From contig DIRQ01000080.1 in assembly GCA_002424365.1 (NCBI GenBank), forward strand, positions 23,452 through 35,621: 12,170 nucleotides of DNA, given 5' to 3'. The translations under genes and the position numbers were made by a program. Below are positions 5,279 through 11,976 of this stretch, one piece after another (the stretch's first letter is position 1; every line of letters begins with the position of its first letter). The DNA is from Syntrophomonas sp. UBA5432. GTDB lineage: Bacteria > Bacillota > Syntrophomonadia > Syntrophomonadales > Syntrophomonadaceae. The notes under the pieces were generated by a model, which had not been told where the DNA came from, did no database searches, and saw nothing but the letters and a program-made list of their open reading frames with translations.

Positions 5279-5766
5279 TGTTTCGTACCGGGATATTAGT
5301 TATGAGTGATAAAGGTGCTCGGGGTGAGCGGGAGGATCTAAGCGGAAAAAAGATAGAAGAAATGCTGGGTCCTGGTTACAGTATTGAATATTACGAAATA
5401 GTACCTGATGAAAAAGACATTATAGCAGAAAAATTACGTAATGCCTGTGATGTTCTGGCTTTAGATCTGCTGATTACTTCTGGTGGAACCGGGTTTTCCG
5501 ATCGAGATGTAACACCGGATGCTACCCTGGAAGTCATAGAAAAACTGACACCAGGAATACCTGAAGCTATACGTTATTATGGTTTACAAAAGACCCCCAA
5601 AGCTATGTTATCACGGGCAGTCGCCGGAATTCGGGGTAAGACCCTGATAATCAATATGCCTGGAAGCGTTAAGGGGGTACGTGAATCTCTGGAAGCCATA
5701 TTACTGGCTTTAGGGCACGGACTGGAGATATTGGCAGGTAGCGCTGGCGAATGTGGGCAGGAATAA
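5278..5766 (+). CDS. mogA: Molybdopterin adenylyltransferase, MogA/MoaB family
   Basis: The family activates molybdopterin by adenylylation with ATP before metal insertion by MoeA. The 162-residue product opens with G-I-L-V-M-S-D-K-G and contains the pterin/nucleotide-binding T-S-G-G-T-G-F-S-D-R-D-V-T-P (67-80) and N-M-P-G-S-V-K-G-V-R-E (126-136), then A-L-G-H-G-L-E-I-L (144-152). GAGGTG sits seven bases before the ATG, which overlaps the stop of the MOSC gene (TAATG). It is the last gene of the riboswitch-controlled operon. MogA and MoaB are hard to tell apart by eye; the S-D-R-D-V-T-P block and length fit MogA. No terminator is visible behind it. Confidence 0.94.
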   Translation: MFRTGILVMSDKGARGEREDLSGKKIEEMLGPGYSIEYYEIVPDEKDIIAEKLRNACDVLALDLLITSGGTGFSDRDVTPDATLEVIEKLTPGIPEAIRYYGLQKTPKAMLSRAVAGIRGKTLIINMPGSVKGVRESLEAILLALGHGLEILAGSAGECGQE

Positions 5767-5840
5767 AAACTTAATAAACTGTAAAAAACAATGATATTTA
5801 GAGGTATAAAAAGAAAACAATAGTAGCATAATATAAATCG

Positions 5841-5905
5841 ATAATATTAGGCGGATTTCAGGGGTAATCTAATTTGAATACTTGCATGGTCTCGCCTAAT
5901 ATTAT
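5841..5905. repeat. 13-bp perfect inverted repeat overlapping the groE promoter
   Basis: ATAATATTAGGCG (5841-5853) and CGCCTAATATTAT (5893-5905) are perfect reverse complements separated by 39 bases. The arm centres are 52 bases apart, about five helical turns. Each arm contains the 8-bp palindrome TAATATTA. The right arm covers the groES -10 box, and the -35 lies in the spacer. No T run follows, so it is not a terminator for mogA. A two-site operator for a second regulator is one reading. Confidence 0.8.
5874..5902 (+). promoter_or_regulatory. groESL promoter, sigma-A type
   Basis: TTGAAT (5874-5879) and TAATAT (5897-5902) are separated by exactly 17 bases. A start near 5909 would put the CIRCE operator in the first bases of the transcript. 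The -10 is embedded in the right arm of the long inverted repeat. Confidence 0.7.
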
Positions 5906-5914
5906 AGTTACATA

Positions 5915-5941
5915 TTAGCACTCACACTCGTTGAGTGCTAA
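5915..5941 (+). promoter_or_regulatory. CIRCE operator (HrcA binding site)
   Basis: The site is the exact consensus TTAGCACTC-N9-GAGTGCTAA, placed just after the groES promoter. HrcA repressor binds it and is released on heat or protein-folding stress, so groESL is controlled by the HrcA/GroE feedback loop. hrcA itself is not in the window. Confidence 0.98.
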
Positions 5942-5971
5942 CAACACCACTAAATTGAAGGGGGTATACCT

Positions 5972-6262
5972 TTGAGGATCCAACCATTATCGGACAAGCT
6001 AGTCGTTAAAGTTATGGAAGTCACTGAAGAAAAAACCAAAAGTGGGCTGTATGTTCCCGACACAGCCAAAGAAAAACCTCAGGAAGGTGAAGTACTGGCA
6101 GTAGGCCCCGGAGCAATGAATGACCAGGGAGAAAGGCTGCCCATGACTGTTGCTATTGGCGATCGGGTTATTTTCTCCAAGTATGCCGGCACCGAAATTA
6201 AGCTTGACGGGGAAGAATATTTAATTATGGCCGAACGCGACATACTGGCAAAATTAAATTAA
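5972..6262 (+). CDS. groES: Co-chaperonin GroES
   Basis: This 96-residue protein is the 10-kDa lid of the GroEL cage in the cytosol. It starts at TTG, seven bases after GAAGGGGG, and its opening R-I-Q-P-L-S-D-K-L-V-V-K is the family N-terminus; no in-frame ATG is available nearby. Conserved blocks are the mobile loop region E-E-K-T-K-S-G-L-Y-V-P-D-T-A (19-32), G-E-V-L-A-V-G-P-G (39-47), V-A-I-G-D-R-V-I-F-S-K-Y-A-G-T-E-I (60-76) and E-Y-L-I-M-A-E-R-D-I-L-A (82-93). The GroEL-contacting loop tripeptide is L-Y-V rather than the common I-V-L. groEL follows after 21 bases. Confidence 0.98.
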   Translation: MRIQPLSDKLVVKVMEVTEEKTKSGLYVPDTAKEKPQEGEVLAVGPGAMNDQGERLPMTVAIGDRVIFSKYAGTEIKLDGEEYLIMAERDILAKLN

Positions 6263-6283
6263 CAGAAGAAGGAGGCTAAATAG

Positions 6284-7915
6284 ATGATTGCCAAGGAAAT
6301 AAAGTTTGGCGAGGAAGCCAGAAGGGCATTGGAAAGAGGCGTTGATGCTTTGGCCAATGCTGTAAAAGTAACCCTGGGACCCAAAGGCCGCAACGTTGTA
6401 CTGGATCGCAAATTCGGTTCACCCACCATTACCAATGACGGTGTTACTATTGCCAGAGATATTGATCTAGAAGATCCCTGGGAGAACCTGGGCTGCCAGT
6501 TGGTTAAAGAAGTAGCCATCAAGACTAATGACGTAGCTGGTGATGGTACTACCACTGCCACCGTACTGGCTCAGGCTATGATTAAGGAAGGCCTAAAAAA
6601 CGTAGCTGCTGGTGCTAATCCCATGATTATGAGAAAAGGAATTGAATTAGCGGTAAAGGCAGCCGTAGATGAGATAAAAGCCATTAGCAAAGAAGTAGAT
6701 TCCAAGGATGCTATCGCTCAGGTGGCAGCAATTTCTGCTGACGACCCGGAAATCGGAACTCTGATTGCAGACGCTATGGAAAAAGTTGGCCGTGATGGGG
6801 TTATCACCGTTGAGGAGTCCCAATCAGTAGGAACTTCTCTGGAAGTGGTTGAAGGTATGAGCTTTGATCGCGGTTATATTTCTCCTTACATGGTAACAAA
6901 TACTGAAAAGATGGAAGCAGTTTTGGATGATCCCTATATTCTTATTAGCGACAAGAAGATTTCCTCTATAAACGAAGTACTTCCGGTATTGGAGAAAGTA
7001 GTTCAAACTGGGAAACCCATGCTACTTATCGCGGAAGAAGTTGAGGGAGAAGCCCTGGCCACTCTGGTAGTTAATAAACTAAGAGGGACTTTCACCTGTG
7101 TAGCTGTTAAGGCTCCTGCTTTTGGTGAAAGAAGAAAAGCCATGCTGGAGGATATCGCTATTTTAACCAAGGGTCAGGTAGCCTCAGAAGAGCTCGGAGT
7201 AAAGATGGAAAATATCGCTCTGGAGACACTAGGAAGAGCCCGCCAGGTAGTGATAAAGAAAGAAGAATGCATTATCGTTGACGGTGCTGGCGGCGAAGAA
7301 GATGTAAAAGCCCGCATTGCTAACATAAAGAGACAACTAGAAGAAACCGATTCTGAATATGATAAAGAAAAACTACAGGAAAGAATGGCCAAGTTATCTG
7401 GTGGCGTAGCTATCATCCAGGTAGGGGCTGCTACTGAAACTGAATTGAAAGAAAGAAAACATCGCATTGAGGATGCTTTAGCTGCTACCAAGGCCGCAGT
7501 CGAAGAGGGAATTGTCTCTGGCGGCGGTGTTGCTATGATTAATGCTATAGCTGCAATTGAAAAAGTAGAAACAGAAGGTGATGAGCTAACCGGCGTAAAT
7601 CTGGTTAAAAAAGCCCTGGAAGAACCGTTACGTCAGATTGCCAATAATGCCGGAGTAGAAGGCTCAGTCGTAGTTGAAAAGGTCAAAGAAGCTCCGCAGG
7701 GAATAGGGTATAATGCATTGACCGGGGCTTATGAAAACCTGGTACAAGCCGGAATCATTGACCCGGCCAAGGTTACTCGCTCAGCCCTGCAGAATGCAGC
7801 CAGTATTGCATACATGGTTCTTACCACTGAAGCCGTAGTATCGGAAATACCAAACAATGATGAGATGAAAGCCATGGCCGGTATGGGCGGAGCTGGTGGA
7901 ATGGGTATGATGTAA
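6284..7915 (+). CDS. groEL: Chaperonin GroEL (60 kDa)
   Basis: GroEL forms the double-ring ATP-driven folding chamber. The 543-residue sequence is complete: V-T-L-G-P-K-G-R-N-V-V-L (29-40), T-N-D-G-V-T-I-A (50-57) and the nucleotide-binding G-D-G-T-T-T-A-T-V-L (86-95) with the catalytic D87, then the apical and intermediate domains, I-V-S-G-G-G-V-A in the equatorial return, and the C-terminal Gly-Met tail (GGAGGMGMM). AAGGAGG stands eight bases before the ATG. Small departures from common sequences are W67 in D-P-W-E-N and C71 in G-C-Q-L-V-K-E-V-A-I-K-T-N-D. It is co-transcribed with groES and controlled by CIRCE; a strong terminator follows immediately. Confidence 0.99.
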   Translation: MIAKEIKFGEEARRALERGVDALANAVKVTLGPKGRNVVLDRKFGSPTITNDGVTIARDIDLEDPWENLGCQLVKEVAIKTNDVAGDGTTTATVLAQAMIKEGLKNVAAGANPMIMRKGIELAVKAAVDEIKAISKEVDSKDAIAQVAAISADDPEIGTLIADAMEKVGRDGVITVEESQSVGTSLEVVEGMSFDRGYISPYMVTNTEKMEAVLDDPYILISDKKISSINEVLPVLEKVVQTGKPMLLIAEEVEGEALATLVVNKLRGTFTCVAVKAPAFGERRKAMLEDIAILTKGQVASEELGVKMENIALETLGRARQVVIKKEECIIVDGAGGEEDVKARIANIKRQLEETDSEYDKEKLQERMAKLSGGVAIIQVGAATETELKERKHRIEDALAATKAAVEEGIVSGGGVAMINAIAAIEKVETEGDELTGVNLVKKALEEPLRQIANNAGVEGSVVVEKVKEAPQGIGYNALTGAYENLVQAGIIDPAKVTRSALQNAASIAYMVLTTEAVVSEIPNNDEMKAMAGMGGAGGMGMM

Positions 7916-7926
7916 TAACTAGAAAT

Positions 7927-7957
7927 AAAAAAAGCTGGCAACTAGCCAGCTTTTTTT
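7927..7957 (+). terminator. Rho-independent terminator after groEL
   Basis: AAAAAAAGCTGGC and GCCAGCTTTTTTT form a 13-bp perfect stem around AACTA, with seven T as tail, starting 12 bases after the groEL stop. The A and T tracts would also permit termination on the opposite strand, but no minus-strand gene points here. Confidence 0.96.
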
Positions 7958-8010
7958 ATGGTAAAATATTGTCGTTTTAGAACAAAAAACAGCTCAGCTT
8001 ACAAAATTAA

Positions 8011-8019
8011 TGTTATAAT
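8011..8019 (+). promoter_or_regulatory. Extended -10 promoter
   Basis: TGTTATAAT is a perfect -10 box with the upstream TG of an extended -10 promoter. No good -35 is found at 17 bases, which extended -10 promoters do not need. It lies after the groEL terminator and 41 bases before the membrane-protein start, so that gene is probably its own transcription unit. Confidence 0.65.
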
Positions 8020-8060
8020 CTTAACAGTAGAACAGGAATCTTAGGCTATAGGAGGAAACT

Positions 8061-8528
8061 ATGGGAAAACTGAAATATGGAATGGTAGCACTTTTACTAT
8101 ATGTATTACTCGCATCTGCTGCTCATGCTACGGTTACATACTGGAATTGGAACAGTGGTATAGTATACTCCATAGCCTTTCTACTAAGTGTAGTTATCTG
8201 GTATGAAGCATTAACCCGAGGTTTTACCAGGGGCCTGGGACAGGGTATAGGAGTAATCGCCTCCTATATTATTCCAAGTCTGATAATATCGTACCTATAT
8301 TTTGTCGCTAACCCCATCCCTGCAGGTGAAGCGGGAATTAAGGTCTGGCTTTACCAACTATACCACTTGCCTTTGCTTTTCGGACTAAATAGTAGTTTCT
8401 TTTCCAATTACCCTTTTCTAATAATTATTTTCCCCTCGTTATTGGTACTAATTTTAGCCATTTACCCCTTTATACGCTACATCACCCGGGCTCTAGAGTC
8501 CCAGCATACCCAGTACATATTCAGGTAA
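8061..8528 (+). CDS. Unrecognised small integral membrane protein
   Basis: I do not recognise this 155-residue protein. AGGAGG lies five bases before the ATG, so the start is well supported. The N-terminus (MGKLKYGMVALLLYVLLASA, then A-H-A) looks like a signal peptide with a possible cleavage after A-H-A at residue 23, or a first membrane helix. Three further hydrophobic segments are visible at about 33-49, 62-83 and 117-140, joined by short loops; residues 84-116 hold a soluble-looking stretch with P-I-P-A-G-E-A-G and many aromatic residues. No cysteines, metal motifs or catalytic signatures stand out. It has its own promoter between the groE terminator and the RND gene, so neither neighbour predicts its job. 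Confidence 0.82.
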   Translation: MGKLKYGMVALLLYVLLASAAHATVTYWNWNSGIVYSIAFLLSVVIWYEALTRGFTRGLGQGIGVIASYIIPSLIISYLYFVANPIPAGEAGIKVWLYQLYHLPLLFGLNSSFFSNYPFLIIIFPSLLVLILAIYPFIRYITRALESQHTQYIFR

Positions 8529-8549
8529 TATCTGGCACCCAGCCAGGTT

Positions 8550-8622
8550 CCCCACCTATTCAAATTAACCAAAACCATAATTGCAAGTACATGCAATTAT
8601 CTATCAAAATAGGTGTATGGGG
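8550..8622. repeat. Nested inverted repeats in the spacer after the membrane protein
   Basis: An outer pair, CACCTATT (8553-8560) with AATAGGTG (8608-8615), can be extended by CCC with GGG. Inside it ATAATTGCA (8577-8585) and TGCAATTAT (8592-8600) form a perfect 9-bp stem around AGTACA. There is no T run, so a simple terminator is unlikely, and none other is seen behind this gene. It directly precedes copy B of the dispersed element and may be part of the same small mobile or regulatory unit. Confidence 0.55.
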
Positions 8623-8632
8623 TTACCCCTCA

Positions 8633-8701
8633 CCCCTCACTTTAGACAGTTAATCAAGTTCTAAACTCAAAGTTGTTTTCAAGACAGCTTTGTTACAATG
8701 C
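8633..8701 (+). repeat. Dispersed intergenic element, copy B (upstream of the RND gene)
   Basis: This copy starts CCCCTCACTTTAG and ends CTTTGTTACAATGC and matches 2746-2813 as described for copy A. Before it, CCCCTCAC occurs once more (8626-8633), so copy B has a short local duplication. Its TTGTTA (8690-8695), with TAATAT 18 bases further (8714-8719), is the only promoter-like pair found upstream of the RND gene. Confidence 0.6.
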
Positions 8702-8719
8702 CTGGCTACGTACTAATAT
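8690..8719 (+). promoter_or_regulatory. Candidate promoter for the RND transporter gene
   Basis: TTGTTA and TAATAT with an 18-base spacer sit about 75 bases before the start codon. The -35 lies in the best-conserved end of the dispersed element, and copy A has TTGTTA-N18-TTAATA at the same place. The boxes are imperfect and A+T-rich DNA gives chance matches, so this stays tentative. Confidence 0.35.
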
Positions 8720-8794
8720 TAATCTTCTCGCATCAGTTACAACAAATAAGGCCATATTAATAGAAAATAGCGCTCTTATGAATTGAGGGGAAAG

Positions 8795-11700
8795 ATGATT
8801 CGGGGGATTATATCTAAAATAATTGGCAGCAGCCGCTTTATTACGGTTTTCATTATTGTCAGCCTGGTTCTGGGCCTTTATAGCTATTACCTTCTGCCCA
8901 AGCAAGAAAGCCCGCAGGTTTCTGCTCCAGTAGCCATGATTAGCACCATCTATCCCGGGGCCTCACCTCAGGAGGTGGAAAGGCTAGTAACCCGGGTAAT
9001 TGAAAGCAATATTCGTAAGCTTCCTGCCTATGATTTCAGTGAGTCTTATAGCAAGAATAGTGTTTCCGTGGTAGTGCTGCAGCTGCAAAACGATGCCCCG
9101 GTGGAAAAATCGTGGAATGAACTGCGCCGAATTTTAACGGATAGCCAAAGAGAACTGCCTCCCGAGTGCCAGCCTATCCAGGTTAATACCGATTTAGCCG
9201 AAACTGCAGGTATTATCATAAGCCTATCCGGGCAGCATTATAATCCGGAAGAGCTGGCTGCTATGGCCGAGAAGTTCAAAAAAAGGCTGGAGCAGGTGGA
9301 GGGGATAGCCCGATTTGAAATCTTTGGGGAAGAAAAAAAGCAGATAGGGGTGGAAATCGATCATACTCTCCTGGCCAAGAGTGGCCTGTCTTTGGAAGAA
9401 TTATTTAAAATCCTGCAGGCTCAGAATGTAGTAATTCCACCAGGAGCCATTGTTCAAGAAGGCATTAAGACTAATGTCCGAATTCCAGGCTGGTTTAATT
9501 CTCTGGACGATATCGGAAATTGTATTATAGGGGTTTCCCCCGATGGGAAGGTAAAGAGACTAAAAGATATTGCCAGTATCCGCTGGGAAGTTGAACCTGA
9601 CCGACCCCTGACCAGGCATAACGGCCAATCGGCTCTTCTGTTAACCGGATATTTTGAAGCCGAAGAGAACATTATTCTGGTAGGGGAAAAGGTCCAGGAT
9701 GAACTGGAAAAACTAAAGAGTGAAGCTCCTCATGACCTGCTGGTAGAACAGGTTTTATTTCAGCCTGACGAAGTAAACAAAAACATCTACCGTTTCTTAC
9801 GTAATCTATTAGAAGGCATAATTCTGGTTATAATTGTAGTGCTGCTGGGAATGGGATGGAAAAACGCCCTGGTTACTTCCACTGCTATTCCACTCTCTAT
9901 TATGCTTACTTTTATGGCTATGTATTTGTTGGGAATCAAGGTGCATGAAATATCGATTGCTGCCTTGATTATTGTTCTTGGTATACTGGTAGATGATGCT
10001 ATCGTAATGGTAGATGCTATCCAGGTAGGACTGGATAAAGGCCTGAAGCGGATGGAAGCCTGTTTGCAAGGGCTTAAACAGGCAGCTATACCCATTCTTA
10101 CCGCCACTCTGGTCATTATTATTGCTTTTTCTCCTATTTTTGTGCTTCCCGGAGCACCGGGGGAATTTCTTAGGAGTCTTCCCCAGATTGTTTTGATAGC
10201 ATTGGCTGCTTCATATGTGGTAGCTATGCTTATTACCCCGGCTATGGCCTATCACTTTTTTGGCCCGGGCCAGCACCACAAAGGTGAGTGGCTGCGGAAC
10301 TTTTTTGCCTATTTATTACGCGAAAGCATGGCTAGAAAAAAGACTGCCATTATTTCTTCCCTGCTTATTTTTGGCCTGGCTATATATGCTCTTACTTTTA
10401 TGGGGCTGCAGTTCTTCCCTTCGGCGGACAAGGACCTAATATATATTGATATTAATGCTCAGGCGGGGTCTACCCGGGCTAAGACTGAAGAATTGTTGGT
10501 GCAGGTGGAAGATATTCTTTCTCGGGAAGGAGAAGTGTTGGCCTATACTAGTTCAGTAGGCAGTGGTGTACCCAAGTTCTATATAACGCTGCCGGTTTCC
10601 CCCCAGGCTCCGGATTTTGCCCAGGTTATGGTGCGCATCCGTCCTCAGCGGGGAGAACGTTTCTCAAACAACGAGGAACTGGGCAGTTACCTTCAGGAGA
10701 AATTGGATAGCCGGATTAGTACCGGTAGTATTAAGGTGAAATTGTTAGAAAAAGCCTTTCCGGTAGCCCCGGTGCAGGCGAGAATAAGTGGGGAACAGCG
10801 GGAAAACTTGCGCCAGGTAGCTGATTTGATTAAGAGCAAACTGAAACAAATACCGGGTTCTCGTAACGTGGAAGACGATGCGGAAAAAGAAATACAGCAA
10901 CTAGTTGTTCAAGTGGATGCGGAGAAAGCCAGTCGATTAGGAATCAGTAACTATGACATTCAACGCCAGACCAGTCTGGCCTTGGAGGGTGCACGGGCTT
11001 CAGTATTACGCCAGAAGGGGGAGCAATATAATATTCTGTTGCGTTCGGATGTAGATTCCCGTCAGCAGCTAGAGAACCTGAGTATCAAATCCGCTTATTC
11101 CAACCGTAGTGTTCTTTTGAAAGAAATCGCCAGCATCGAGGTTAAACCGCAGTTATCCAGTATTAAAAAATATGATGGTCAAAACTCTATCACAGTAAGA
11201 AGTGATATCAGACCAGGCTATAGTGCGGTAGAAATCGAAAAAGAATTAAAGGACAAATTATCCTCCGCCAATTTATTAGGAGTTAGTCTCCTTTATGACG
11301 GTGAGTACAAACAAATTAAAGATAATTTTGGCATCCTGACCCGGGGTGCGCTTTTTGCCCTTTTCCTGATTTATTTAATGTTAGTAATGCAATTCCATTC
11401 TTTCATTCAACCACTGGTTATATTTTTAACTATCCCTCTGGCCCTGGTTGGTTCGGTGCTGGGCCTTCTAGTTTTTCGGCAACCTCTTTCCTTTATGGCA
11501 TTTATAGGTATGGTAAGCCTTACCGGACTGGTAATTCGTAACGCCATTCTACTTATAGCTTTCATTAATGATGCTCGGGCCCGAGGATTAACGGTTGAAG
11601 AGGCTTGTGAAGATGCGGTAGAACGAAGATTTCGCCCTATTATCCTCAGTGCAGTGACCGCCACCATAGGTCTGGTGCCCCTGGCTTTATCCGGCAGTAG

Positions 11701-11824
11701 TCTCTTTGTCCCCCTGGCCATTGCACTAATCTTCGGTTTACTGGTAGCCACCCTGCTTACTATGGTTATAATCCCGGTAGTCTATAGCCTCCTGGTGCGA
11801 GAGCATATAGAGGTGGAGGCGTAA
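8795..11824 (+). CDS. RND-family efflux transporter, AcrB/HAE1-like
   Basis: The 1009-residue protein has the full duplicated RND layout: a first membrane helix (about 14-33), a large extracytoplasmic loop with the typical Y-P-G-A-S-P-Q-E-V-E near its start, five helices (about 338-490), helix 7 (about 517-535), a second large loop, and five final helices from about 847. The proton-relay aspartates of helix 4 are present as D400 and D401 in G-I-L-V-D-D-A-I-V-M-V-D-A. In helix 10, where AcrB has a lysine, the sequence is T-G-L-V-I-R-N-A-I-L-L, giving R915. It would export drugs or other amphiphiles using the proton gradient. The ATG is chosen because GAGGGG precedes it; a TTG four codons upstream is in frame but lacks a binding site. 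No membrane fusion protein or outer-membrane factor gene is next to it. Confidence 0.95.
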   Translation: MIRGIISKIIGSSRFITVFIIVSLVLGLYSYYLLPKQESPQVSAPVAMISTIYPGASPQEVERLVTRVIESNIRKLPAYDFSESYSKNSVSVVVLQLQNDAPVEKSWNELRRILTDSQRELPPECQPIQVNTDLAETAGIIISLSGQHYNPEELAAMAEKFKKRLEQVEGIARFEIFGEEKKQIGVEIDHTLLAKSGLSLEELFKILQAQNVVIPPGAIVQEGIKTNVRIPGWFNSLDDIGNCIIGVSPDGKVKRLKDIASIRWEVEPDRPLTRHNGQSALLLTGYFEAEENIILVGEKVQDELEKLKSEAPHDLLVEQVLFQPDEVNKNIYRFLRNLLEGIILVIIVVLLGMGWKNALVTSTAIPLSIMLTFMAMYLLGIKVHEISIAALIIVLGILVDDAIVMVDAIQVGLDKGLKRMEACLQGLKQAAIPILTATLVIIIAFSPIFVLPGAPGEFLRSLPQIVLIALAASYVVAMLITPAMAYHFFGPGQHHKGEWLRNFFAYLLRESMARKKTAIISSLLIFGLAIYALTFMGLQFFPSADKDLIYIDINAQAGSTRAKTEELLVQVEDILSREGEVLAYTSSVGSGVPKFYITLPVSPQAPDFAQVMVRIRPQRGERFSNNEELGSYLQEKLDSRISTGSIKVKLLEKAFPVAPVQARISGEQRENLRQVADLIKSKLKQIPGSRNVEDDAEKEIQQLVVQVDAEKASRLGISNYDIQRQTSLALEGARASVLRQKGEQYNILLRSDVDSRQQLENLSIKSAYSNRSVLLKEIASIEVKPQLSSIKKYDGQNSITVRSDIRPGYSAVEIEKELKDKLSSANLLGVSLLYDGEYKQIKDNFGILTRGALFALFLIYLMLVMQFHSFIQPLVIFLTIPLALVGSVLGLLVFRQPLSFMAFIGMVSLTGLVIRNAILLIAFINDARARGLTVEEACEDAVERRFRPIILSAVTATIGLVPLALSGSSLFVPLAIALIFGLLVATLLTMVIIPVVYSLLVREHIEVEA

Positions 11825-11920
11825 CCAAGTACTTGATTTATTACAAATTCCGATAACCCCCCTTTCACATTTTTTTGCAATGATGGTGTACTACTTTTGC
11901 ATAAGACTTTTTATCAGAGC

Positions 11921-11936
11921 CTATGCATAGTATAAT
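11921..11936 (+). promoter_or_regulatory. Promoter and palindromic operator of the antitoxin gene
   Basis: CTATGCATAG is a perfect 10-bp palindrome directly followed by TATAAT, a consensus -10. A second TGCATA lies at 11898-11903, forming an inverted pair with TATGCA of the palindrome 18 bases on. The -35 region is poor (T-rich). Ribbon-helix-helix antitoxins commonly repress their own operon from palindromes at the promoter, which fits this placement. Confidence 0.6.
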
Positions 11937-11976
11937 AAGTGGAAAAGTGATACACATAAAAGATTGAGGTGATAAA

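Noticed and set aside
9787..10116. Minus-strand 109-codon frame inside the RND gene
   Set aside because: Antisense shadow of conserved transmembrane coding sequence, with a Thr/Ile-rich product and no start signal.
11826..11835. CAAGTACTTG palindrome just after the RND stop as a terminator
   Set aside because: The stem is only five pairs without a loop and has no T run following; the later T run at about 11870 has no stable hairpin ahead of it.
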